Shown here one piece after another: positions 37,536 to 46,908 of a stretch of 64,000 nt of DNA (its first letter is position 1; the number at the start of each line of letters is the position of its first letter). The position numbers and the translations under genes are program-made. The notes beneath the pieces were generated by a model. The model had not been told where the DNA came from and made no database searches. It saw only the letters and a list, made by a program, of their open reading frames with translations. The stretch is from positions 806,001 through 870,000 of the forward strand of contig NZ_JACIBC010000002.1 of NCBI RefSeq assembly GCF_014195095.1. Direction: 5' to 3'. Origin of the DNA: Rhizobium sp. BK602. Its GTDB lineage: Bacteria > Pseudomonadota > Alphaproteobacteria > Rhizobiales > Rhizobiaceae.

Positions 37536-38093
37536 ATGAAAAAACACAACTCCGACGAAACACCCTTTTCCTATCCGGTGAAGGTCGGTCACATCTCCGC
37601 CAATCCGGTGGAGGTGCATGTCGAGGCCGACAACCGGGAGCTTGCCGGCCTTGCCAAGCTGTGGGACGTCCTTTCGGTGGAGAAGCTTGAGGCGGATCTC
37701 AAGATTTCCCGCTGGAAGCGTGATGGCATTCGCCTCAAGGGCAATGTGCGCGCGAAGATCGTCCAGGCCTGCGTCGTGACACTCGATCCTGTGGAATCGC
37801 AGATCGACGAGGATTTCGAGCAGATCTTCGTGCCGGAGGATTCCAAGCTGGCCCGCGCACCGTCGACGGATGCCGGCGAAATGGTGCTCGATCCCGACGG
37901 TCCCGATCTTCCGGAGACCTTTACCGGAGATACGATCGACGCCGGCGCCGTCGTCGCCGAATTCGCCGCGCTTGCCATCGATCCCTATCCGCGCAAGCCG
38001 GGCATCGCGTTTGAAGACCATGTCGAGGACACGGGCGAAGATGACAAGAAACCCTCGCCATTCGCGGTCCTGAAAGACTGGAAAAAGGAATAG
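37536..38093 (+). CDS. DUF177/YceD family protein
   Basis: 185 aa acidic YceD-like protein; conserved RLKGNVRAKIVQACVVTLDPVE region and FAALAIDPYPRKPG near the end. The family is linked to 23S rRNA metabolism and usually precedes rpmF or plsX, as here. No rpmF lies between it and plsX. Confidence 0.88.
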   Translation: MKKHNSDETPFSYPVKVGHISANPVEVHVEADNRELAGLAKLWDVLSVEKLEADLKISRWKRDGIRLKGNVRAKIVQACVVTLDPVESQIDEDFEQIFVPEDSKLARAPSTDAGEMVLDPDGPDLPETFTGDTIDAGAVVAEFAALAIDPYPRKPGIAFEDHVEDTGEDDKKPSPFAVLKDWKKE

Positions 38094-38195
38094 ACCCCCC
38101 TGGCAATTGAACACAATTCAGTTGTAACGCGGGGAGAAACCGGTATTTTGACGCCAAATTCGCCAGGCCCGGCGGACAAGAAGGACCAGGGACGC

Positions 38196-39242
38196 GTGAT
38201 CAGAATTTCTCTTGACCTAATGGGTGGCGATTTCGGCCCTGAGGTTGTTATTCCCGGCGCGGCCAAGGCGCTGGAGCGGCATCCCGATATTACCTTTATC
38301 ATGTACGGCATGAGGGATCGCTGCGAGGCGATCCTCGCAAAATATCCGAAGCTGCGCGACAAATCCGTCTTTCACGAGTGCGACGTCGCCATCAGCATGG
38401 ACGAGAAGCCGAGCCAGGCGCTGCGCCGCGGCCGCTATGTTTCCAGCATGTGGCGTTCGATCGAGGCGGTGAAGGTCGGGGATGCCGATGTCGTCGTTTC
38501 CGCCGGCAATACCGGCGCGCTGATGGCCATGGCCAAGTTCTGCCTGCGCACCATGGCCAATATCGAGCGTCCGGCGATCGCGGCGATCTGGCCGACGCTT
38601 CGCGGCGAAAGCATCGTTCTCGATGTCGGCGCGACGATCGGCGCCGATTCGCAGCAATTGCTCGATTTCGCCCTGATGGGCGGCGCCATGGCCCGCGCCC
38701 TCTTCGAGATCGAGCGCCCGTCCATCGGTCTTCTCAACGTCGGCGTCGAGGAGATCAAAGGGCAGGAAGACGTCAAGGAGGCCGGCCGCCTGATCCGCGA
38801 GGCCAATCTTGAATCGCTCGACTATTTCGGCTTCGTCGAGGGCGACGATATCGGCAAGGGCACGGTCGACGTGGTGGTGACGGAAGGCTTTTCCGGCAAT
38901 ATCGCGCTGAAGGCCGCCGAAGGCACGGCCAAGCAGATCGGTTCCTATCTGCGCGCGGCGATGACGCGCACCCTGCTTGCCCGCATCGGCTACATCCTTG
39001 CCAAGGGCGCTTTCGACCTCTTGCGCGAGAAGCTCGATCCCAGCAAGGTCAACGGCGGTGTCTTCCTCGGCCTCAACGGCATCGTCATCAAGAGCCACGG
39101 CGGCGCCAATGTCGAAGCTTTCGCGGCCGCCATCGACGTCGGCTACGACATGGCCAAGAATGGCCTGACACAAAAAATCGAAAATGATCTGAAAAAATAT
39201 CATGCCAGACGGCAGCCGCCGATCGGACCGGAAGCGGCATGA
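38196..39242 (+). CDS. plsX: Phosphate acyltransferase PlsX
   Basis: 348 aa. Converts acyl-ACP to acyl-phosphate for the PlsX/PlsY phospholipid route. Canonical N terminus (M)[15 protein letters not shown] begins at a GTG at 38196, with AGGGACGC just upstream; a longer TTG start at 38148 adds 16 residues foreign to the family. Conserved [14 protein letters not shown] and [17 protein letters not shown] are intact. fabH follows after 19 bp. Confidence 0.95.
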   Translation: MIRISLDLMGGDFGPEVVIPGAAKALERHPDITFIMYGMRDRCEAILAKYPKLRDKSVFHECDVAISMDEKPSQALRRGRYVSSMWRSIEAVKVGDADVVVSAGNTGALMAMAKFCLRTMANIERPAIAAIWPTLRGESIVLDVGATIGADSQQLLDFALMGGAMARALFEIERPSIGLLNVGVEEIKGQEDVKEAGRLIREANLESLDYFGFVEGDDIGKGTVDVVVTEGFSGNIALKAAEGTAKQIGSYLRAAMTRTLLARIGYILAKGAFDLLREKLDPSKVNGGVFLGLNGIVIKSHGGANVEAFAAAIDVGYDMAKNGLTQKIENDLKKYHARRQPPIGPEAA

Positions 39243-39261
39243 GCGACGGGGTATACTAGGA

Positions 39262-40233
39262 ATGATCCGTTCAGTTGTTCGCGGATTTGGCGCAGCGCTT
39301 CCCAAGCGCGTCATGACCAATCGCGATATGGAACAAGTCGTGGACACCAGCGATGATTGGATCGTCCAGCGTACCGGCATCCACCAGCGCCATATTGCCG
39401 GCGAAGGGGAAACCACCGCTTCGCTCGGTGAACAGGCGGCGCGGGCAGCCCTTGCCAATGCCGGGCTGACGGCCGACGATCTGGACCTGATCATCGTCGC
39501 CACCTCGACGCCGGACAACACCTTCCCGGCAACGGCGGTAAACATCCAGAACCGGCTCGGCATGCATCATGGCTTCGCCTTCGATGTGCAGGCCGTCTGT
39601 TCGGGCTTCGTCTATGCGGTGACGACCGCAGACGCCTATATTCGCGGCGGCGTTGCCAGGCGCGTGCTCGTCATCGGCGCCGAAACCTTTTCCCGTATTC
39701 TCGACTGGACCGACCGCACGACCTGCGTGCTCTTCGGCGACGGCGCCGGCGCGCTGATCCTCGAAGCGGGCGAGGGCACGGGCGCCAACACCGATCGCGG
39801 CGTGCTGACGGCAAGCCTGCGCTCCGATGGCGCCCATAAGGACAAGCTCTATGTCGATGGCGGGCCGTCAACGACCGGCACGGTCGGCGTGCTGCACATG
39901 GCGGGCCGCGAAGTGTTCAAGCATGCGGTCGGCATGATCACCGACGTTATTGAAGCGGCTTTCAAGGCCGCCGACGTGACCGCCGACGATCTCGATTGGC
40001 TGGTGCCGCATCAGGCCAACCGCCGTATCATCGACGGCTCGGCCAAGAAGCTCGGAATCGCGCCGGAAAAGGTTGTCATAACCGTCGATCTTCACGGCAA
40101 TACCTCGGCCGCATCGATCCCCCTGGCGCTTGCCGCCGCCGCCGGCGATGGCCGGATCAAGAAGGGCGATCTGGTGATGCTGGAGGCCATGGGCGGCGGT
40201 TTCACCTGGGGCGCGGTTCTGCTGCGCTGGTAG
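39262..40233 (+). CDS. fabH: 3-oxoacyl-ACP synthase III
   Basis: 323 aa KAS III, which condenses acetyl-CoA with malonyl-ACP to begin fatty acid synthesis. Catalytic Cys113 is in [11 protein letters not shown], His in [10 protein letters not shown] and Asn in [13 protein letters not shown] at 39262 is preceded by AGGA and gives the standard [10 protein letters not shown]. Directly after plsX. Confidence 0.97.
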   Translation: MIRSVVRGFGAALPKRVMTNRDMEQVVDTSDDWIVQRTGIHQRHIAGEGETTASLGEQAARAALANAGLTADDLDLIIVATSTPDNTFPATAVNIQNRLGMHHGFAFDVQAVCSGFVYAVTTADAYIRGGVARRVLVIGAETFSRILDWTDRTTCVLFGDGAGALILEAGEGTGANTDRGVLTASLRSDGAHKDKLYVDGGPSTTGTVGVLHMAGREVFKHAVGMITDVIEAAFKAADVTADDLDWLVPHQANRRIIDGSAKKLGIAPEKVVITVDLHGNTSAASIPLALAAAAGDGRIKKGDLVMLEAMGGGFTWGAVLLRW

Positions 40234-40266
40234 GCCAAGTCTCTAAAAGCCGATTCCGAACAAGAG

Positions 40267-40296
40267 CTTGACCGTTTGGAGCAAGGGCAATAGTCT
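40267..40296 (+). promoter_or_regulatory. Candidate ihfA promoter
   Basis: CTTGAC (40267-40272), 18-bp spacer, TAGTCT (40291-40296), 45 bp before the ihfA start. A fair match to rhizobial housekeeping promoters. Confidence 0.45.
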
Positions 40297-40340
40297 CTTG
40301 CAACTTCAATAGTATTACGCAGCAATTTGGGCGGGGAACC

Positions 40341-40679
40341 ATGACGGGCAAGACAGTGACGCGCGCAGACCTGGCGGAGTCGGTATTCCGGAAAGTCGGC
40401 CTCTCCCGAACAGAATCGGCGGAACTCGTGGAGACCGTCATCGATGAAATTTGCAATGCCATCGTGCGTGGCGAAACCGTAAAGCTCTCCTCCTTCGCGA
40501 CGTTCCAGGTTCGCGACAAGAACGAGCGAATCGGCCGCAATCCGAAGACCGGCGAGGAAGTGCCGATCTCCCCGCGCCGCGTCATGACGTTCAAGGCATC
40601 CAACGTGCTGAAGACGCGTATCCTGAAGGCCCATGCCAGCCGCAAGGCCAAGGCTCGACCGGCCAATCCTGCTTCCTGA
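40341..40679 (+). CDS. ihfA: Integration host factor subunit alpha
   Basis: 112 aa HU/IHF fold. [27 protein letters not shown] forms the dimer body; the arm [18 protein letters not shown] holds the conserved proline that intercalates into DNA. The basic C-terminal tail ([17 protein letters not shown]) is slightly longer than usual. A conserved fabH-ihfA-merR order. Confidence 0.96.
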   Translation: MTGKTVTRADLAESVFRKVGLSRTESAELVETVIDEICNAIVRGETVKLSSFATFQVRDKNERIGRNPKTGEEVPISPRRVMTFKASNVLKTRILKAHASRKAKARPANPAS

Positions 40680-40910
40680 TCTCATTTTCGACGAATATCG
40701 GCATGATTTCCGCCGGCGCGGAAATGCCGTTTTCGGGCCTTTCGGGGGCATTTTTCGGCTTGCCTGTGCAACAACCGAAGAGACGACTTGAATTTCTCCC
40801 GGCAAACCGTTGAAATATGATGAGTCGTATCGCGCTGAGGCGCGATGCCGATATCCGGTTTTGCATGGCCCGGCCCGCGTGTGCCGGCAGCTTGCTGTAG
40901 GAGTATGACG

Positions 40911-41453
40911 ATGGACAAGAGCCCAGACGCATTTCGCACCATCAGCGAAGTCGCTGAGGACCTTGATCTGCCGCAGCATGTCCTGCGCTTCTGGGAGACC
41001 CGTTTCCCGCAGATCAAGCCGATGAAGCGGGGCGGGGGCCGGCGTTACTACCGGCCCGAGGACGTCGACCTGCTGAACGGCATCCGCCATCTGCTCTATG
41101 ATCATGGCTATACGATCAAGGGCGTGCAGAAGCTTCTGAAGACCAATGGCAACAAGTTTGTCATCGCTGTCGGCCATGGCGATCTCGCCAGTGTCGAGGC
41201 GCTTGCCGCCGCAGCGCAGGAACCGGCTCCGGCCGAGCCGCGCGTCGCCTCCGGCCATCCCGACGAGGATCAGATCGTCGGCCGTGCCAAGGCGCCGATC
41301 AGCCGTCGTTTCTTCAATTTCGTAAGCGGCGAGGACGACATGCCTGATGTGTCCATCGGCAAGTCGAGCGTCGGCAAGGAAGATCGCGCGCTGCTGCAGG
41401 AAACGCTCTATGACCTGCTCGAGTGCAAGCGTTTGCTTGACCAGGTGCGGTAA
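40911..41453 (+). CDS. MerR-family regulator downstream of ihfA
   Basis: 180 aa. The MerR helix-turn-helix fills about residues 8-75 ([51 protein letters not shown]). The remaining 100 residues lack a metal site or named effector domain and end in a helical [25 protein letters not shown] is 7 nt before the ATG at 40911. This type is regularly found next to ihfA in alphaproteobacteria. Confidence 0.9.
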   Translation: MDKSPDAFRTISEVAEDLDLPQHVLRFWETRFPQIKPMKRGGGRRYYRPEDVDLLNGIRHLLYDHGYTIKGVQKLLKTNGNKFVIAVGHGDLASVEALAAAAQEPAPAEPRVASGHPDEDQIVGRAKAPISRRFFNFVSGEDDMPDVSIGKSSVGKEDRALLQETLYDLLECKRLLDQVR

Positions 41454-41554
41454 GCGCAGCCTTTCCGTTTAAATTTGTGCGGATGCCGCCGCGTCCAGGG
41501 CCAGAAGCTGCTGCACCACAAGACATTGCAGGCCGTGCTTTCGCATTTTGTGAA

Positions 41555-41839
41555 TCAATTGCACTTGCGCGGAACGACCGGATTGGCCTGGCTCGGCGCG
41601 ACGATCGATTTGCCATCGGCGGAGCGGGGCAGGGTCCAGCAGGCGTTGGGGTCTTTTTCGTCGCTCGTGGCGGCATCACCCCGATCGACAATGGTGCTGC
41701 GATAGTTGCCACTGTCTTCCGCGCCTGGGCTGTCGCCCCAGCCACCCCGGTCGCCGCCGCCACGGCCGCCGGAAGAGGCCATGGCCGTCGTGGCCAAGCC
41801 CGCGGCGAGGAGACACGCACTCAAGAATTTGAAAGACAT
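41555..41839 (-). CDS. Small glycine-rich secreted protein
   Basis: 94 aa. Signal peptide MSFKFLSACLLAAGLATTAMA, then a Gly/Asp-rich stretch SSGGRGGGDRGGWGDSPG and a C-terminal part with two Cys (ACWTL, PRKCN) that may form a disulphide. GGAGG lies 8 nt before ATG 41839. No family recognised. Confidence 0.65.
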   Translation of the reverse strand: MSFKFLSACLLAAGLATTAMASSGGRGGGDRGGWGDSPGAEDSGNYRSTIVDRGDAATSDEKDPNACWTLPRSADGKSIVAPSQANPVVPRKCN

Positions 41840-42238
41840 GGGCTTTTCCTCCAAAGCAACCCGCCGCCATCGTGTTCGATTGCGGTCCTTTCCTGATCCC
41901 GGCCCTTAATTCTATTCATTTATCCCCATCGTTCAATATGACGCGGATGCCGTATCGTCCGGGCGAAAAGCAGCTTGCCGATGCCGTCTTCGGCGATGGC
42001 GTTTGGTTGCCGGCAGCGTACGTGATATTTTTGTCACGTCAACAAAGCTAGGTAGTGATGATAATTAGCTTGCTACGTTTATTGGCTTGCAAGCGGCCAA
42101 CACCAGGTTCAGCTTGCGATGGTGAAGCGTCGCTGCTTCGTTCCCGACACGGGAAGACGTCATATCAGGCAGTGGGGCGGTATGAGATCGTCTACCGTGA
42201 AAGCTCCATTCCCTGATGGATATTCGAATGGAGACATC
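41840..42238. other. Porin upstream region
   Basis: 399 bp between the small secreted protein and the porin. It has an inverted repeat ACGTGA (42020-42025) and TCACGT (42034-42039) across TATTTTTG, a possible regulator site, followed by an AT-rich stretch to about 42085 that may hold the promoter. The remaining 150 bp would be a long 5' leader. No gene seen. Confidence 0.4.
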
Positions 42239-43342
42239 ATGAACATCAAGAGCCTTCTTCTCGGCTCCGCCGCCGCTCTGGCAACGGTGAGCGGCGCCCA
42301 CGCGGCCGATGCCATCGTTGCGGCCGAGCCCGAGCCGCTGGAATATGTCCGCATCTGCGATGCCTACGGCACCGGCTATTTCTTCATTCCGGGCACCGAG
42401 ACCTGCCTGAAGATCGGCGGAAAGGTTCGTACCGAGGGCGAATGGTACGACGCCTATAATCCGTCGAACAAGGTCGGCACGCTCTGGCATGAACGCGTCG
42501 AGCTGAATGTCGACACGGCGACGGATACCGAATACGGCCCCTTGAAAACCAACATGATCCTGCGTTGGGAGTGGAACGACGGAGGCGCCACCGCCGAGAA
42601 GCTGCTGTTCGCCAATATCAGCCTCGCCGGCTTTACCGTCGGTAAGCTCGACTCGCAGTATAATCTTTATGCCGGCTATGCTGGCGACGTCATTAACGAC
42701 GATGCGATCTATGACGGCCCGTACGAACTCAATCAGCTGACCTATAAATATGATCCCGGCAACGGCTTCTCCGCCGTCATCTCGCTGGAAGACAGCAATT
42801 CTGGATCGGATTCCGACAGCTATGGTGGCGCCTGGGTCACGTCCAAGGCCGATCATTACGCGCCCAACGTCGTTGCCGGGCTGGGCTATACGACGGACAC
42901 CTTCGGCTTCAAGGTCGTGGGTGGTTACGACTCCATCGTCGAGGAAGGCGCCATCAAGGCCCGTATCGATGCCAAGTTCGCCGGCGGCGTGGAAGCTTTC
43001 CTCATGGGCGGCTGGAACACGGATGGCGACAAGCTCAACCAATATGCCGGCTCCTATCAGGATGAATCCGCCTGCACGACTTCCGATGGCGTCGTCCATG
43101 GCGCCAAGTGCGGCTGGGGCGACTGGGCCGTCTGGGGCGGTGTGGGTGTGCCGATCAACGACAAACTGAAGTGGAATCTGCAGCTCGCCTATACCGACTC
43201 GAAGATTTTCGAAGCCACGACCAATGTGAAGTTCAACCCGGTCAAGAACCTGCTTATCGAGCCGGAGCTGACCTACATGCATTATGACTTCATCAACGAC
43301 GACACGGTTGCCGGCATTCTTCGTTTCGAGCGGAATTTCTGA
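42239..43342 (+). CDS. Outer-membrane porin (Omp2/PF02530 type)
   Basis: 367 aa. Signal peptide MNIKSLLLGSAAALATVSGAHA, then the conserved start EYVRICDAYGTGYFFIPGTETCLKIGGKVR, which has two Cys and is the hallmark of rhizobial and Brucella porins. Alternating beta strands end in LRFERNF with C-terminal Phe, the Bam signal. ATG 42239 follows GGAGACATC. General diffusion of small solutes is expected. Confidence 0.95.
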   Translation: MNIKSLLLGSAAALATVSGAHAADAIVAAEPEPLEYVRICDAYGTGYFFIPGTETCLKIGGKVRTEGEWYDAYNPSNKVGTLWHERVELNVDTATDTEYGPLKTNMILRWEWNDGGATAEKLLFANISLAGFTVGKLDSQYNLYAGYAGDVINDDAIYDGPYELNQLTYKYDPGNGFSAVISLEDSNSGSDSDSYGGAWVTSKADHYAPNVVAGLGYTTDTFGFKVVGGYDSIVEEGAIKARIDAKFAGGVEAFLMGGWNTDGDKLNQYAGSYQDESACTTSDGVVHGAKCGWGDWAVWGGVGVPINDKLKWNLQLAYTDSKIFEATTNVKFNPVKNLLIEPELTYMHYDFINDDTVAGILRFERNF

Positions 43343-43575
43343 TCGGATACGGCTCCGCCGGTCCAGGTGCCGGGTCGGGGTCAGGAGAATGCGAGAGGGG
43401 CTGGCGCCGTGCCGGCCCTTTGTCTTCTGTCCGTCTTGCCGGCATATGCCTGCCCGGAATGCATCCATTTTCGGTGTCTTCTTATTAACTAGTTGGTAAT
43501 GAACGGCTTGCGTTAACTTACCTTTGGCTGTATTCCTCAACTCCGGGACAACACTTTAGATTGCTGGAGAGAATT

Positions 43576-43899
43576 ATGCGCATACGTGCTGCCATGGCGC
43601 TTGGCCTTTTTGCTATTTCGACCATTTTGACGAGCTGCCAGACACCGGAACAATCCGCCACGAACGCCGAAATGACCTGCCAATCCCAGGGCTTGCGTCC
43701 GGGCACGCAGCGTTACAGCCGTTGCGTCGGCGCCACCTATCAGGCCAATCGCGCTCAGGTGCAGCAGGCTGAGAACCAGGCTGCCGCGGGTATCGCCGCC
43801 GGCGTCATCGGCGGTGTTCTGGTCGGCGCCGCCGTCAGCGATCATCACCGCGGCTATTACGGCCGACCCTATTACCGTCGCTGCTATCGCTGCTGGTAA
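43576..43899 (+). CDS. Small glycine-zipper lipoprotein
   Basis: 107 aa. Signal peptide ends in lipobox LTSC (Cys about 20). The middle carries a glycine-zipper AAAGIAAGVIGGVLVGAAV flanked by a Cys pair region, and the tail is HHRGYYGRPYYRRCYRCW. Likely outer-membrane lipoprotein; function unknown. GGAGAG precedes ATG 43576. Confidence 0.75.
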   Translation: MRIRAAMALGLFAISTILTSCQTPEQSATNAEMTCQSQGLRPGTQRYSRCVGATYQANRAQVQQAENQAAAGIAAGVIGGVLVGAAVSDHHRGYYGRPYYRRCYRCW

Positions 43900-43925
43900 G
43901 CCGAGCGATCATTGTACCTGAACGT

Positions 43926-43960
43926 AAAAACTCCGCCGAGCCCGCGCCGGCGGAGTTTTT
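43926..43960. terminator. Bidirectional terminator
   Basis: 13-bp perfect stem (43926-43938 with 43948-43960), poly-A at the start and poly-T at the end, between two convergent small lipoprotein genes. Confidence 0.93.
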
Positions 43961-43982
43961 CGTTGGAGAGACAGAAGCCGCG

Positions 43983-44243
43983 CTACAGCGGGCGGGTCAT
44001 CACCTGCCGGCTGACGAGCCTCAGGCTGCGGTCCGGCTGGACGATATAGGTCTCATAGACATCCTCGCCCCATTGGTTGGTGAAATGATGCGGCAGGCGC
44101 GTGCCCGGTGGCGATTGCGTCAGCTTCATCTCGGGCTGCCCGCGATAGGTGATGCTGCCGGGAATTGGTTGTAGAGACTGTTCACTCGTGGTGCACGCGG
44201 CAAGCAGCGGCGTACATAGGAGGAGGGCGATCAGGGGCTTCAT
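43983..44243 (-). CDS. Small lipoprotein
   Basis: 86 aa. Signal peptide with lipobox LAAC (Cys17) in LIALLLCTPLLAACTTSEQ. The mature part is short, polar and proline-rich and ends VSRQVMTRPL. No family recognised. It probably anchors in the outer membrane. Confidence 0.7.
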   Translation of the reverse strand: MKPLIALLLCTPLLAACTTSEQSLQPIPGSITYRGQPEMKLTQSPPGTRLPHHFTNQWGEDVYETYIVQPDRSLRLVSRQVMTRPL

Positions 44244-44416
44244 CGGCCAAACTTTCCAATCACGTCTTGTTCAACGAAAATGCATTTGCAGGGCGGAAAG
44301 GCACCTGTGAGCCCGGCGCGAACCTACTATATAAAGCTAATATCGGAACCACCGGCGGCAAGTTCATTCACGCATATGTGCTTGGATTCTCTGCCCTGGA
44401 TTTGCAGGAGTGACAG

Positions 44417-44821
44417 ATGCGAACGATCTCCAGGTCGATAGCGGTTGCGGGGCTTGGCCTCTTGCTGGCGGTGAGCGCCACCATGCCCGCTGGAGCCATC
44501 ACCATGCCCGCGCTTTCGGTGCCGCGGCAATCCGACATCAACCGGGCCGACGTCATTCAGGTCCACGATCACGGGCATCGGCACAGCCACAATCGTTGGC
44601 GCGGCGGCCATAAGCACCATGGGTTCGATGGCTATTACGATGACGATTCAGACAGCGGCGTGCTGTTCAAATCCTTCGTGACCGGCACCCTGTTCTACAG
44701 GCAGCGCGTGCAGGCCTATTATGACGGCCACGCGCGGAACTGCGCCGGCCGCTACAGCTCCTATCGCGCCTCGGACAACAGCTATCAACCAAGCGAGGGG
44801 CCGCGCCGGTCCTGCCGTTGA
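44417..44821 (+). CDS. BA14K family exported protein
   Basis: 134 aa. Sec signal peptide (residues 1-28, LGLLLAVSATMPAGA), a His-rich linker HDHGHRHSHNRW and GGHKHHGF, one hydrophobic stretch, and the BA14K signature at the C terminus: CAGRYSSYRASDNSYQPSEG. Brucella BA14K is an immunoreactive lectin-like protein. The His-rich part could bind metal; that is a guess. Confidence 0.85.
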   Translation: MRTISRSIAVAGLGLLLAVSATMPAGAITMPALSVPRQSDINRADVIQVHDHGHRHSHNRWRGGHKHHGFDGYYDDDSDSGVLFKSFVTGTLFYRQRVQAYYDGHARNCAGRYSSYRASDNSYQPSEGPRRSCR

Positions 44822-44934
44822 GCTTGGGGCGGACGGTTTTCTCGCTTCATATGCCATTTTTCTGCCGACGGCTTATTTTACCCCTTGCGCTGTCATGTCC
44901 GACAGACTAATGCAAACAGGCCTTTTAGGCGGGT

Positions 44935-45011
<77 letters not shown>

Positions 45012-45047
45012 TTTAAATCCTTGAACTCCCAATCAAATTTTTCTTGA

Positions 45048-45767
45048 TCAACCGCACCAGGAAGCGGTCTGGCCTGTCCAGCGGCGGGCAAGCCCCTCTG
45101 CGACCAATTGATCGCCGATCGAGCGACCGGCACGCATGGCGATGAGAAACTTGCTGCCGTGCTGATCCTCGCCGCGCGCGCTGCCCGAAAGGGCGAAAGT
45201 GCCGTCATTGAGTAGGGCCTGCAGCCGCAGCCTGGCCGCCGCTGCCTTTTGCCGGTCGCCGGCGCAACGGGATGGATCGCTGTCCGGCACGTCGATATCC
45301 GCAAGGCGAATCTTCACGCCGTTCTGCCAGAAGGTGCTGCCGTCGACGACGCAGTTGGCCCCCGCCGCGCCGCCGCAGAGACCGAATCGGCCGCCGTTCT
45401 CGCGTCGCGGCGCCACCGTTGGGGCCGGGGCGAGCGGCTGCACGGAGGCGATGCGATGTTCCGCCGGCAAGGAGACGGGAATGGCGTTGGGCGGAATCGG
45501 CATCGACGCGCCGGGGCGCTCGGGAACGACGCCGGCTGCCTTGATCTTCGGCTTCGCCACCGGCGTCACAGTTTCCTGCGCTACATGCCTGATATCGTTC
45601 CTGACATCGCTGATGCCGGCATTGGCCAGCAAGGACGGCATGTCCCGGCGATGCTCATAGGCGAAAATGCCGGCCACGGCCGCAAGGCCGGTGAAGCCCC
45701 ATAGCCACATAGAGCTGCCCGCCTTGGACTGTGGCTTGCGCCGCGTGCGTCGTTTCGCTTTTGCCAT
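45048..45767 (-). CDS. Membrane-anchored thermonuclease-like protein, active site altered
   Basis: 239 aa. Basic N terminus, one transmembrane helix (about 20-37, MWLWGFTGLAAVAGIFAY), a Pro-rich linker to residue 125, then an OB-fold SNase-like domain (CVVDGSTFWQNGVKIRLADID). Compared with staphylococcal nuclease the first active Arg is kept in KIRLAD, but the PE glutamate is Asp (DVPD) and the second Arg in YGR is changed (HGSK). It may be inactive or bind nucleic acid only. Confidence 0.78.
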   Translation of the reverse strand: MAKAKRRTRRKPQSKAGSSMWLWGFTGLAAVAGIFAYEHRRDMPSLLANAGISDVRNDIRHVAQETVTPVAKPKIKAAGVVPERPGASMPIPPNAIPVSLPAEHRIASVQPLAPAPTVAPRRENGGRFGLCGGAAGANCVVDGSTFWQNGVKIRLADIDVPDSDPSRCAGDRQKAAAARLRLQALLNDGTFALSGSARGEDQHGSKFLIAMRAGRSIGDQLVAEGLARRWTGQTASWCG

Positions 45768-45859
45768 GGTGTCACCCTTCAGATTGCGGGCGGATTATCA
45801 CCATGATTTCTTACCGATCCGTTGGCTTTCGGGTCGGTCGGCGGCATATGAACCAATTC

Positions 45860-46252
45860 TTATTTTGCCGCACTGTCCGTCGGACGCAGTTTTACCGACA
45901 TGGTCACCTGTCCGCTGACGGTCAGTCTCGTTCCTCGGCTGTCGAGATTGTTGGCATTGGTGTTGCTGGACATGCCGCTGATCTCGCAGGCTTCGGCCAC
46001 GGTATCGAGCAGCACGGCGCAATTGCTACCGGCGATACGGTAAAAGGTCTTCAGCGCATCTTCCTGCTGCTTCTGATTGTCGCCGTCCGGCAGCGGGAAG
46101 GAGATCGATATTCCCGACTGCACGGAGATATAGCCTTCGGGAAGCTGGCGTGGGTTGCGCAACGGCAACGCCGAGAGGGATTGGGCAAGGACGGGCTCGG
46201 CCGCGCCGAGCAGGAGGATGCAGAGTGTTGCCGAGATCGCGCGCATGTTCAT
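45860..46252 (-). CDS. Small exported protein
   Basis: 130 aa. Signal peptide MNMRAISATLCILLLGAAEPVLA; the rest has two Cys (GSNCAVLLDTVAEACEISG) likely to form a disulphide, and a C-terminal beta-rich RLTVSGQVTMSVKLRP. No family recognised. Start could also be the third-codon ATG. Divergent from the next gene. Confidence 0.65.
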   Translation of the reverse strand: MNMRAISATLCILLLGAAEPVLAQSLSALPLRNPRQLPEGYISVQSGISISFPLPDGDNQKQQEDALKTFYRIAGSNCAVLLDTVAEACEISGMSSNTNANNLDSRGTRLTVSGQVTMSVKLRPTDSAAK

Positions 46253-46362
46253 CAGGAAGTCTCCGTTTCTCGCTCCCTTATGGCAGGCGCCCGTCAATGT
46301 TTGGTGATTGTGCTGCCTAAAATTGTAACTCTTACAGAAGTTGTGTCTGTGGCATTTGCCCG

Positions 46363-46704
46363 ATGCGACCGACAAAAGCTTTCTTGCCAAGGTCCAGGCC
46401 TGAGCGCATAGTCGATTTCGATATCGCCGGTATGATGCGGGCCTCGGCGAAGGTGTTTGCGTGGCTCTGCCCGACGGACGAGGCGACGCGTATGTTGGAG
46501 ACCTCCATCCATCCACAGGATCTGCCGCTTTTTTCAGATGATCTCGATCTTTTGGAAAAAGTGCTGGGTGCCGTTTGTTTGGATCGCGGCATCGATGATC
46601 GCGGCCCGGAGGCGGAGCGCATCGGCGCGCTGATCATCCAGCTTTATCGCCAGGGTGTGAAGGAAGATGCCAAGCTTCTCGCGCTTGCGAGAGCTTATCT
46701 CTGA
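46363..46704 (+). CDS. Small cytosolic protein of unknown function
   Basis: 113 aa, helical and acidic, without signal or membrane segment. The part from MMRASAKVFAWL (46432) onward looks best conserved: LETSIHPQDLPLFSDDLDLLEKVLGAV and ERIGALIIQLYRQGVKEDAKLLALARAYL. Neither start has a strong ribosome site, so it could be 90 aa. I do not recognise the family. Confidence 0.5.
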   Translation: MRPTKAFLPRSRPERIVDFDIAGMMRASAKVFAWLCPTDEATRMLETSIHPQDLPLFSDDLDLLEKVLGAVCLDRGIDDRGPEAERIGALIIQLYRQGVKEDAKLLALARAYL

Positions 46705-46908
46705 CGCATCGGCGCATTTTTCGATACATTATCTAATCGATTCAAGCTGATTTCACATAGCAGCAATGATGCTTTGTGCATGTTCGAATCTCTTTCTCCG
46801 CCCTATATTTGCTGCATCGCACAAGCAGAGTCGATTGCTCTATAGCGTCCCTGTGGGGCCGGAGTGCGGTCGCGATCCGCCGAATAAGATCAACAATGGC
46901 GAGCGCGA

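Noticed and set aside
40267..41453. Long minus-strand frame across ihfA and the MerR gene
   Set aside because: Shadow of two well-supported plus-strand genes.
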